A stretch of 64,000 nucleotides of DNA from Streptomyces drozdowiczii (GTDB taxonomy: Bacteria > Actinomycetota > Actinomycetes > Streptomycetales > Streptomycetaceae): positions 3,596,001 to 3,660,000 of the forward strand of contig NZ_CP098740.1 of assembly GCF_026167665.1 (NCBI RefSeq). The letters run 5' to 3'. This document shows, piece by piece, positions 45,992-53,680 of the stretch. The translations under genes and the position numbers were made by a program. The first letter of the stretch is position 1. Every line of letters begins with the position of its first letter. The notes under the pieces are model-generated. The model ran no database searches. It saw only the letters and a list, made by a program, of their open reading frames with translations, and had not been told where the DNA came from.

Positions 45992-46011
45992 CATTGCCGG
46001 AACCCGGCAAC
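45992..46011. promoter_or_regulatory. Shared 20-bp inverted repeat, copy 2 (NfeD/SPFH operon)
   Basis: CATTGCCGGAACCCGGCAAC, differing from copy 1 at only two central bases. It lies between the peroxiredoxin stop (46015) and the NfeD-like start (45906) on the minus strand, the right place for an operator or activator site of the NfeD/SPFH pair. Confidence 0.7.
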
Positions 46012-46014
46012 CTT

Positions 46015-46500
46015 TTACGTGTTCTTGATGCCGGACAATTGGTCGGACAGGGTGTCCAGGGACTGGAACGTCGCCCCCAGCAGCGCGACGTGCTTCCACC
46101 GCAGCACCCCCTCCGCGTCGATCAGGAAGACGGCGCGCCGCACCCCGATCCCGGGCGCCGCGACGCCGAAGGCCCGGGCGGTCTCCCGGCCCGGGTCCGC
46201 CAGCAGCGGCATGCGCAGCCCGTGGGCGCGGGCGAACGACTCATGGCTGTCCACACCCTGCGGGCTGATCCCCCACACCTCCGCGTCCAGCGCCTCGAAG
46301 GTCTCCATGCCCGAGGAGTACGCGCACAACTGCTTCGTGCACACGGTGGTGTTGTCGCCCGGATAGAAGGCGAGGACCAGGGCCCGGCCGCGCGCCTCCG
46401 CGAGCTTGTAGTCGCGCCGCTCGAAGGAGTCCTCGGTGAGCACGCCACCCGGAAGCGTGAAGTCCGGTACGACTGAACCCAGTTGCGGTGACGATCCCAT
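46015..46500 (-). CDS. Peroxiredoxin, Bcp/PrxQ-like
   Basis: 161 residues. YPGDNTTVCTKQLCAY places the peroxidatic Cys54 in TTVC and a second Cys59 five residues on, the C-x4-C arrangement of atypical 2-Cys Bcp/PrxQ enzymes. It reduces hydroperoxides using thioredoxin-type donors. LVLAFYPGD and VFLIDAEGVLRWKHV are the conserved strands. The stop is TAA, 3 bases from copy 2 of the shared inverted repeat. Confidence 0.9.
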   Translation of the reverse strand: MGSSPQLGSVVPDFTLPGGVLTEDSFERRDYKLAEARGRALVLAFYPGDNTTVCTKQLCAYSSGMETFEALDAEVWGISPQGVDSHESFARAHGLRMPLLADPGRETARAFGVAAPGIGVRRAVFLIDAEGVLRWKHVALLGATFQSLDTLSDQLSGIKNT

Positions 46501-46582
46501 GGCGTGCCCTTCGGTGTGCTGCGCCCGGGCGGCGGTGGTGCCGCCCGTGTCGCCTACAGCATGCCTCCGTCACAGGGGACGG

Positions 46583-47778
46583 TCAGCCACCCGGGGACGG
46601 TTCCGGCTCGGTGAGGAACAGCCCGAGGAGCACGGCCAGTACGGGGATGGCGCACAGGATCGTGAACACGCCCTGCGGCCCGTACGCCTGCGCCGCCGCG
46701 CCCAGCGCCGGGGCGATCAGGCCCCCGATGCTGACGGCGAGGCCCAGCGTGACCCCGGCCGCCGTCCCCGGGCGCCCCGGCAGGTAGTCCTGACCCAGCT
46801 TCACCAGGACGGCGAACGGCACGTTGAGCGCCAGCCCCGCCAGGACCGCGAAGACCAGCGGCAGCAGGGTGCCCGGGGTCAGCCGCAGCGCGACCAGGGC
46901 CGGCACGGCGGCGAGACCGCCCAGCTGCACCGTACGGACCATGCCGACGCGGTCCGCGATCCGGCCGCCGAGCAGTGTGCCGGCGACCCCGCCGACCAGG
47001 AAGCAGGCGAGCGCCACCCCGGCCACGCCCCGGCCCGAGTGGAGGTGGCGGATCCAGAACAGCTCGATGAAGGTGATCGCGCCGAAGAACGCCACCGAGC
47101 GCACCACCTCGATCCCGGTGAGGAAGAGGAACGGCCGCCACCGGTCCCGCCCCGCCCGGCCCGCCTTGCGCGCGGGGCGGCGGCCGGGCGGTGCCGGAGC
47201 AGCACGAAGGCCATCAGGACGGCGGGCGGGATGAACAGCGCCGTCGCCCCGACCCCCATCGCGACGAGCGCCGGCGTCGCCAGCACCGGGGCCAGGAAGA
47301 AGCCGACGCTGCCGCCCGCCGCGAAGACGCTCATCGCGGACGCGCTGTCGCCCGCCGCCTCCCGGGCCGCCTTGCCCGCCGCCGGGTGGAACATCGCCAC
47401 GCCGAGCCCGGAGAGCAGGATCAGCAGCCAGACCGCGGCGTACGGCCGCACCAGACCGGACAGCCCGAGCCCGATCCCGGCGACGGCGAGCCCGGCGGGC
47501 GCCAGCCGGGGCAGCCGGTAGCGGTCCACCGCGAGGCCGATGAACGGCTGCGGCACCGAGCTGCCGAGGGCCGCCGCGAGGGTCAGCCCGGAGGCGGCGA
47601 CATAGCTGTAGCCCCGGTCGAGCACGAAGTACGGGACGCAGGCGGGCACGAGGCCCTGGTAGAGGTCGTCCACGGCGTGCGCGGCGCCCCACATCCGCAT
47701 CCGCCGCCAGGCGGAGACGGGTGCGGCGGGGGCCGCGGCGGGCGGGGCGTCCGCGTGCGCGGCGTTGTCGGTGGTCAT
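46583..47778 (-). pseudogene. MFS transporter (fosmidomycin-resistance-like), frameshifted, probably a sequence error
   Basis: The N-terminal half (from MTTDNAAHADAPPAAAP to about residue 200, ending AFVLLRHRPAAA) and the C-terminal half (from RKAGRAGRDRWRPFLFLTGIEVVRS to LFLTEPEPSPGG) are in different frames. They join near 47160-47190, in a GC run with GGGG at 47174-47177. One added base yields a single 398-residue MFS protein of about 12 TMs. Features such as HAVDDLYQGLVPACVPYFVLDRGYS resemble Fsr-type exporters. The two halves keep GC-rich third codon positions and show no decay. The AraC regulator diverges from it and probably controls it. Confidence 0.85.
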
Positions 47779-47855
47779 GAAGGTGCTCCTCGCTGAAGGT
47801 CCCTTCGAGGATTCCGGCCGCGCGGGGAAGCGGGCTAGCGATAATCTGCCTGGTT

Positions 47856-48608
47856 ATGTCGCCGACCGGCCGCACTCTGCACGGCCCCGCCCGCGTCCCG
47901 CTCGCCCACCAGGAACGCATCGAGAGCCACCACCACCTGGAGCACCAGCTGGTCTGCCCCTCGCGCGGGGTCCTGGAGGTCGCCACCCCGCTCGGCGTCT
48001 GGGCCGTGCCCCCGCACCGGGCGGTCTGGATCCCGGCCGGTGTCGTCCACGCCCACCTCGCGTACGGGCCGACCGAGCTGCGGGCGCTCAGCTTCGCCCC
48101 GGCCGACAACCCGCTCCGGCTCGACCGGCCGACCGTCCTCGCCGTCACCCCGCTGCTGCGCGAGGTCGTGGCCTGCCTGACCGACGACACGGAGCTGACC
48201 GGCGACGCGCGCCGCCGCCGCAACCTGGAGCGCGTCGCGCTCGACCAGCTGCGCCGGGTCGAACCGCTCGGGGTCTGCCTGCCCACCCCGGCCGACGCCC
48301 GGCTCCGCGACATCGCCCGCATCCTCCAGGACGACCCGGCGGACGGCCGGACCCTCACCGAACTGGGCACGGCCGTCGGCGCGGCGCCCCGCACCCTGAG
48401 CCGGCTCTTCCGTGCGGAGACCGGCATGTCCTTCCCCCAGTGGCGCACCCAGCTCCGCCTGCACCACGCGCTGACCCTGCTCGCCTCGGGCGGCTCGGTC
48501 ACCTCGGTGGCCGCGGCCTGCGGCTACAGCGGCCCGAGCGCCTTCATCCAGTCCTTCAGGCACGCCTTCGGCACGACCCCCGGCTCGTACGCGTCCGGCA
48601 CCCCCTAG
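47856..48608 (+). CDS. AraC-family transcriptional regulator
   Basis: 250 residues. An N-terminal cupin-like sensor domain (about 15-130; ESHHHLEHQLVCPSRGVLEVATPLGVWAVPPHRAVWIPAG) precedes the double helix-turn-helix (about 150-245) with RTLSRLFRAETGMSFPQWRTQLRLHHALTLLASGGSVTSVAAACGYSGPSAFIQSFRHAFGTTPGSYA, the AraC signature. It diverges from the MFS gene, with 77 bases between starts. A ligand-responsive activator or repressor of that exporter is likely. Confidence 0.92.
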   Translation: MSPTGRTLHGPARVPLAHQERIESHHHLEHQLVCPSRGVLEVATPLGVWAVPPHRAVWIPAGVVHAHLAYGPTELRALSFAPADNPLRLDRPTVLAVTPLLREVVACLTDDTELTGDARRRRNLERVALDQLRRVEPLGVCLPTPADARLRDIARILQDDPADGRTLTELGTAVGAAPRTLSRLFRAETGMSFPQWRTQLRLHHALTLLASGGSVTSVAAACGYSGPSAFIQSFRHAFGTTPGSYASGTP

Positions 48609-48697
48609 GGAGCGCTGCGGATGCGGGAGCGGTCCCGGCGACCGAGGATGAAGGGCCGGGCAGCAGGCGGCCCGCGCCCTGCCTCAGGAGGTTTGTC

Positions 48698-50407
48698 TTG
48701 CCGGTGCACGCCGACCATCCGCCGTCCATCGACGTCACGGCGCTCGCCGCCGTGCTCGACGGCACGACGGCGGGCGTGGCCGTGTTCGACACCGAGCTGC
48801 GCTACCTGTACGTCAACCCGTCCCTCGTACGCCGCAACGGCCTTCCGCCCGCCGCCCACATCGGCCGCCGCCCCAGCGAGGTGCTGCCCGACATCGACGC
48901 CCGCGAGGACCTGATGCGCGCCGTGCTCGCGGACGGCCGGGCCCGCGAGGTCACCTCCAGCGGCCGGCTGCCCGCCGAGTCCGGGACCGCCCGGGTCTAC
49001 TGGCACGGGGCCTACCACCGCCTGGAGGCGGACGGCCGGGTCCTCGGCGTCGTCGGGATCGTGCTGGAGGTCATGGCCGACGACGAGCAGCGCCGGTTCG
49101 CCCAGGCCCAGCGCCACCTCTCCCTCCTCGACAGCGCGAACACCCGCATCGGCACCACCCTCGACATGGACACCACCTGCGCCGAGCTGGCCGACCTCGT
49201 CGTGCCCGGGCTCGCCGACATCGCCGCCGTCGAGGTCTTCCCCCCGGATGTGGCTCCGCCGGTGCGCCCGGCGCCGCCCGACGTGGTCCGGCTGCGGCGC
49301 GCGGCCATGTCGGCGGTGCGCGGGCTGAGCGGTGGGGTCACCAGGTTCGGGGTGGCCGGTGACTACATCGACTACCAGGAGGAGGCCGCCGTATCGCGGT
49401 GCCTGGCCACCAACCAGCCCGTGGTCGAGGACCTCACCGACACCGAGCGGCTGAGGCGGTCCGCACCCCATCCGGACCGGGCCGCCGCTTACCGGGAGCT
49501 CGGACTGCACTCGTCCGTGGCCGTCCCCATCTCCGTGCGCGGCGCCCCGATCGGCGTGCTCGGCCTGCTCAGAGCCGGCGGCTCGCCCGTCTTCTCGGAC
49601 GACGACGTGGTGGTGGCCCGGGAGCTGGCCGGGCGGGCCGCCGTCCATCTCGACCACGCCCGCCGCTTCACCCACGAGCACACCATCGCCCTGGAGCTCC
49701 AGCGCTCCCTGCTCTCCGAGCCCCGGCCGCCCCACCCGCACATCGAGGTCGCCACCCGCTATCTGCCGGCCGACCGCAGCGTCCTGGTGGGCGGCGACTG
49801 GTTCGACGTCATCCCGCTGCCCGACGGGCGGCACCTCAAGGCGATGGGCGACGTCATGGGGCACGGCGTGGAGGCGGCCGTCGCGATGAGCCACTACCGC
49901 TCGCTGCTGCGCCTCCTCGCCGACGAGGAACTGCCCCCGCACCGCATCCTGGAACAGCTGGACCGGATGGTGGAGCGGTCCGGGATAGACCGGGCGGCGA
50001 CCTGCCTGCTCACCGTGGTCAACGCGGACGGCGGGCTGTGCGAGGTGGCGAGCGCGGGCCACCTGCCGCCGGTCTTCCTCGACCCGGGCCCGGCGGGCAC
50101 CCGGATCTGCGACGTACCGGCGGCCCCGCCGCTCGGCACCGGGTTCGGCGGCTACCGGTCCACGGTGATGGAGTGCGGCCCGGGCACGGTGCTCTTCATG
50201 TACACCGACGGGCTCGTGGAGCGGCGCGGCGAGGACATCGACGCGAGCGTCGCCCGGCTGGGGGCGCTGACCCTGCCGGACAACGGCGATCTGGAGACCT
50301 TCCTGGACCGGGTGCTCGAACGCTTCGGCCCCGGCGCCGAGGACGACATCGCGGTCATGGCCTCACGGACCCGGGACGAGCCGGACGACCCGGCCCCGGA
50401 GCCCTGA
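48698..50407 (+). CDS. SpoIIE-type PP2C phosphatase with PAS and GAF domains
   Basis: 569 residues from TTG at 48698, which I choose because AGGAGG (48686-48691) lies 6 bases before it; the GTG at 48704 is 12 bases away. PAS-like sensor (about 10-120: VAVFDTELRYLYVNPSLVRRNGLPP), GAF (about 150-315), and SpoIIE PP2C domain (about 345-555: GGDWFDVIPLPDGRHLKAMGDVMGHGVEAAVAM, MYTDGLVERRGEDIDASVARL) follow. Unlike the window's other SpoIIE protein it has no C-terminal RsbW-like kinase. It would dephosphorylate an anti-anti-sigma factor; the partner is not nearby. Confidence 0.88.
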   Translation: MPVHADHPPSIDVTALAAVLDGTTAGVAVFDTELRYLYVNPSLVRRNGLPPAAHIGRRPSEVLPDIDAREDLMRAVLADGRAREVTSSGRLPAESGTARVYWHGAYHRLEADGRVLGVVGIVLEVMADDEQRRFAQAQRHLSLLDSANTRIGTTLDMDTTCAELADLVVPGLADIAAVEVFPPDVAPPVRPAPPDVVRLRRAAMSAVRGLSGGVTRFGVAGDYIDYQEEAAVSRCLATNQPVVEDLTDTERLRRSAPHPDRAAAYRELGLHSSVAVPISVRGAPIGVLGLLRAGGSPVFSDDDVVVARELAGRAAVHLDHARRFTHEHTIALELQRSLLSEPRPPHPHIEVATRYLPADRSVLVGGDWFDVIPLPDGRHLKAMGDVMGHGVEAAVAMSHYRSLLRLLADEELPPHRILEQLDRMVERSGIDRAATCLLTVVNADGGLCEVASAGHLPPVFLDPGPAGTRICDVPAAPPLGTGFGGYRSTVMECGPGTVLFMYTDGLVERRGEDIDASVARLGALTLPDNGDLETFLDRVLERFGPGAEDDIAVMASRTRDEPDDPAPEP

Positions 50408-50413
50408 ACCGGA

Positions 50414-51019
50414 TCACACGAACAGGAACGCCGCCGCCGTCGCCGCGCCCAGCGCCGTACCCGCCGTCACCTGGCCCACCGTGTGGTAGCCGAGCGCCAC
50501 CCGCGACCAGGACACGGCGGCCGCCATCGCGTACGCGCAGAGCCACCACGGCGAGTGGACGGCGGCCAGCAGGGCGACCACCGCCGAGGCGACGGAGGCG
50601 TCCACGGAGATCTTCCACACCGTGTTGACGGCCAGCAGCACGACCGTCATCGCCCAGAGCGCGAGCATCGCGGCCAGGATGCCGGTCGGCGCCCCGCCCA
50701 GCACCATGACCGCCGAACCGGCGCCGATGGAGCCCAGGATCACGAAGAAGATCGGCGCCCGCTTGGTGCGGTCCACGACATGGCGGTCGCCCCAGGTGCC
50801 GCGCCCCCGCTCCCACTCGATGTACCCGGCGGGCACGATCCCCGCGCACAGCGCGCCGAGCAGCCCCCAGAGCAGTCCGGTCCACTCCCCGGCCGCCGCG
50901 AGGCCGATGGCGAGCATGCCGACGAGCAGCACGTTGCGCGGCTGGAGGACGTCGGTCACCCGCCGCGCGAGGGCGTGGTCGGGGGCCGCCGCCGTGTCGG
51001 CGGGGTCGATGGTGGTCAT
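50414..51019 (-). CDS. PAP2-like membrane phosphatase family protein
   Basis: 201 residues, about six TM segments (e.g. VLLVGMLAIGLAAAGEWTGLLWGLL). The conserved C-terminal half has AVHSPWWLCAYAMAAAVSWSRVALGYHTVGQVTAGTALGAATAA, in which SRVxxGxHTxxQVxxG is the PAP2/undecaprenyl-pyrophosphate-phosphatase-type motif. The canonical KxxxxxxRP motif appears degenerate (DRTKRAP). The ATG overlaps the upstream gene's TGA by ATGA, so it is cotranscribed with the MAB_1171c-like gene. Confidence 0.8.
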   Translation of the reverse strand: MTTIDPADTAAAPDHALARRVTDVLQPRNVLLVGMLAIGLAAAGEWTGLLWGLLGALCAGIVPAGYIEWERGRGTWGDRHVVDRTKRAPIFFVILGSIGAGSAVMVLGGAPTGILAAMLALWAMTVVLLAVNTVWKISVDASVASAVVALLAAVHSPWWLCAYAMAAAVSWSRVALGYHTVGQVTAGTALGAATAAAFLFV

Positions 51020-52259
51020 GCCGGCTGCTCCTTGCCCGTGGTGTCGCACATGTCGAGGATCTGACGCGCCCGCTCCGGCGTGACCGTGCGGTACGCCGCC
51101 GCGACCCGGACCAGCCGGGCGACCTCGCCGTCCTGGTCGGTGGCGTGCTGGGTGGAGACGGCCGCCGCCTCACCGGCCGCCGCCCCGCCGTCCCGGGCGG
51201 TCAGCGCCGCCTTGATCCAGTAGGCGTCCGCGAGCGGCGAACCGGAACCGCCCCCGGCGGCCTCGGCGGCGGGCAGCAGGGTGTCCGGCACGTAGTGGCG
51301 CAGCTTCTCGACCGCGTCCGCGATGTCCGCCGCCCAGCGGTCGACGCGCAGGTCGGCGGGCGTGTCGAAGCGGGTCAGCTCCCGCGGCAGCGGGCGCGGC
51401 GGCTCGAAGGGCTGGTCCGGGAAGGCGGTCATCAGCTCGTACCAGAGGGCGTGCAGCCGGACCTGCGCCCGCCAGAGCTTGGCGCGGCGGCGGACGTTGC
51501 TCAGGGCCGGGATGGAGGCGCCGACCGCGAAGAAGAGGAACAGGACGAGCTGGGCGGCCTCGGTGACCTCGTCGAAGCGCAGCGCGAAGGACTCGCTCGG
51601 CCGGTCCACGACGCTGACCCAGAGGAACAGCGTCCGGCTGACGGTGTAGCCGACGCCGATGAACATCGCGAACGTCATCATCCCGAGCCCGACGCGCAGA
51701 TGGCGCATCCGGGCGCTCCCGGTGGCCAGCGCCCACTGGTACGCGCAGACGGCGGACGCGGCGCCGAGGTAGAGGTAGAAGACGCTCATGTACAGCGTGG
51801 CACCCCACTGCCCGGCATGGTCCGCGACGAAGCGGTCCGAGGGGGTGGAGCGGTCGACCACGGTGAAGAACAGCACGGTGAGCAGCACCAGCGTGGCGAC
51901 CGACGCCTTGGCCGCGACCTGCTGGATGAGCCGCGCGAACCGTACGTGCCGGGGGATGGCGCCCTCGTCCGCGTACCGGCCGTAGATCGCCACGATGTAA
52001 CTGAGAATGGCCAGAATCGCGATGGTCGCGGTGTAGTGCTTGATGAGGACGGACAGGTCGGTCACCGGGCTGTCGTTGAGCCCGACGCGCACGAACCGGG
52101 TCTTCGTCCAGAGCGCCAGCGCGAATCCCGCGTAACACCCCCACAGCGCCCGGCGCCGCCGGTCCTCCTCGTCCCCCAGAGCGCGGCCGGCATGCGCCAC
52201 AGGGCGACGGCTGTCATCAGGCCCGCTATGAGATAGCCGGCGAGGTCGAGCGGGGTCAC
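51016..52259 (-). pseudogene. MAB_1171c-family membrane protein, frameshifted, probably a sequence error
   Basis: MTPLDLAGYLIAGLMTAVALWRMPAALWG (GTG start at 52259) lies in one frame. From EEDRRRRALWGCYAGFALALWTKTRFV to the C-terminus the sequence is in another. Adding one base at the CCCCC run (52173-52177, plus strand) gives a 414-residue protein. About seven TM segments occupy the N-terminal 240 residues (e.g. TATIAILAILSYIVAIYG), followed by a hydrophilic C-terminal region with WAADIADAVEKLRHYVPDTLLPA. This matches the MAB_1171c family of putative actinobacterial transporters, usually next to an XRE regulator and a HExxH protein. It overlaps the PAP2-like gene by ATGA. Confidence 0.8.
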
Positions 52260-52306
52260 GGAAGAAGTCCTCGGGGTGGGGGGATTCGGGCCGGGCGGTA
52301 CGGATC

Positions 52307-52867
52307 CTACGGACGCCGGAACAGGCCGCCGCGGCGGTGGGCGACCGGGCGCGAGAGCGAGTTGGCGAGCCGCCCCACCATGTCATCGCTCGTGACGTCC
52401 CGGGCCATCCGGGGGATCAGCGAGGCACCGAATTCGGCCATGCGTTCGTCGTGGGTGTCGTACTGCGCGCGCGCCTGCACGGCGTCCGGGGCGAGCACCG
52501 CGTCCGGGCCGACCATCCGGGAGATGAGCGAGGTGTCGAAGACGGGCAGCAGCCGCTGGAGCTGCCGGGCGTCGAGCGAGGTGCCGTGGTCGAACCACTC
52601 GTGGCACAGCTCGTGCAGGATGACGTGCTGGGTCTGGTACGCGGTGGGGCGCCGGCGGTACAGCACGAAGCTGGTGTCCCCGCTCTTCAGGCGCAGTCCG
52701 CAGGCGGCGTTGACGCGTGCCAGCCGGTCGGGCATCTCGTGCAGCACGATGGTCCGGCCCCGGGCAGCCTCCATGTTGGCCACCAGGCCGGGTATGGAGA
52801 ACGGCGAGGGCAGCGGCAGCTCCGCGAGACCCTCCTCGCACTCCCTCCGCAACTTCCGCAGGGACAT
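52307..52867 (-). CDS. ImmA/IrrE-like metallopeptidase-family protein
   Basis: 186 residues. The HExxH zinc motif is HELCHEWFDHG (His85-Glu86-x-x-His89) in the position seen in ImmA/IrrE proteins. No TM segments. It is found 3 bases after the XRE gene on the same strand and 47 bases before the MAB_1171c-like gene. In ImmA-type systems the metallopeptidase inactivates a partner XRE regulator; the same could hold here, but substrate and signal are unknown. Confidence 0.82.
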   Translation of the reverse strand: MSLRKLRRECEEGLAELPLPSPFSIPGLVANMEAARGRTIVLHEMPDRLARVNAACGLRLKSGDTSFVLYRRRPTAYQTQHVILHELCHEWFDHGTSLDARQLQRLLPVFDTSLISRMVGPDAVLAPDAVQARAQYDTHDERMAEFGASLIPRMARDVTSDDMVGRLANSLSRPVAHRRGGLFRRP

Positions 52868-52870
52868 GGC

Positions 52871-53317
52871 TCAGCCCTGCTGTCCGCCGCCGGCCGGGGG
52901 CGTGCGCTCCTCGGCGTCCCGCAGCAGGGACATCGCGAACCGCAGCAGCTCCGGCGGCAGTCCGTCCTCGTCGAGCCCGCGTCCGGCGAGTCCGCTGATC
53001 TCGCCCGTCCGCCGCTTCGCGAGGAACTGGAGCCCGGCCACGACGTCGTCCACGACCTCGGACTCCTCCTTGAAGAACCGCCAGTCCACGCCGAAGCCCA
53101 GGCCGAGCGCCTTCAGGATCTCCTCGGACGGCTGGGTCACCTTGCCGGCCAGGATGTTGGAGAAGTAGCTGTGGGAGAGCGATCCGCCGCGCTCCTTGAC
53201 CAGGTCGGCGAAGAACCGGCCCGAGATCCTGCGGCCGGGGAAGGTCTTCTCGACCATGTACTCGACCTTCTGGCGCAGCGTCCGCAGCTCCGGCGCGCGC
53301 TCTACGCCGTTGTCCAT
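52871..53317 (-). CDS. XRE-family transcriptional regulator
   Basis: 148 residues. The helix-turn-helix is TLRQKVEYMVEKTFPGRRISGRFFADLVKERGGSLSHSYFSNILAGKVTQPSEEILKALGLGFGVDWRFF, where YFSNILAGKVTQPS contains the recognition helix. The C-terminal 65 residues have no recognised domain. ATG at 53317 is preferred, as GGGGG lies upstream. It heads the cluster XRE-metallopeptidase-MAB_1171c-PAP2 and may sense a peptide or the membrane protein via its C-terminal part. Confidence 0.85.
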   Translation of the reverse strand: MDNGVERAPELRTLRQKVEYMVEKTFPGRRISGRFFADLVKERGGSLSHSYFSNILAGKVTQPSEEILKALGLGFGVDWRFFKEESEVVDDVVAGLQFLAKRRTGEISGLAGRGLDEDGLPPELLRFAMSLLRDAEERTPPAGGGQQG

Positions 53318-53680
53318 CCGGCCCCCACATTCACGTCCACCGCGGAACCCCTGTCCGGAGCGGGCTTGCGCAAACACTCTACGTCACTGTTAACTCGAAA
53401 AAACATGGGCAGGGGGCCACGAGGGGAGTCCCTTGCCCGTGAAGACGCCGGTGCGCGCTGCTGCCACGCGCGCCCCGCAAAGGGGTGTAGCCCTTCACGA
53501 CGGGGGATGCGTGAAGGGCTACCCGCACATTATGGCCCCTGCCCGGGTAGTCATCAACTGACCGGCCGGTCAGTGTCCTTGCCGGGGGCCGGTTTTTCGG
53601 GCCCGGCGCCCCGCACCCGCCCCGGTTACCATCGGAAAGACCCGCGGAACGCCGCGCCTCCCCAGACGAAAAGGTTCCGC
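53318..53680. other. Divergent intergenic region between the XRE and DEAD-box genes
   Basis: 363 bases with no gene I can support. It contains a low-GC patch with GTTAACTCG and AAAAAACATGGG around 53388-53412, a 13-bp hairpin at 53487-53522, and CCCCGCAAAGGGG just before it. ACCGGCCGGTCAG (53560-53572) is a short inverted repeat near the helicase. Both promoters must lie here. Confidence 0.6.
53487..53522 (+). promoter_or_regulatory. Conserved-looking stem-loop upstream of the DEAD-box helicase
   Basis: GTAGCCCTTCACG (53487-53499) pairs with CGTGAAGGGCTAC (53510-53522) around a 10-base loop ACGGGGGATG. It is 160 bases before the helicase start, in its probable leader. It could terminate, attenuate or bind a regulator; a temperature-responsive leader as in other RNA helicase genes is only a possibility. 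Confidence 0.45.
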
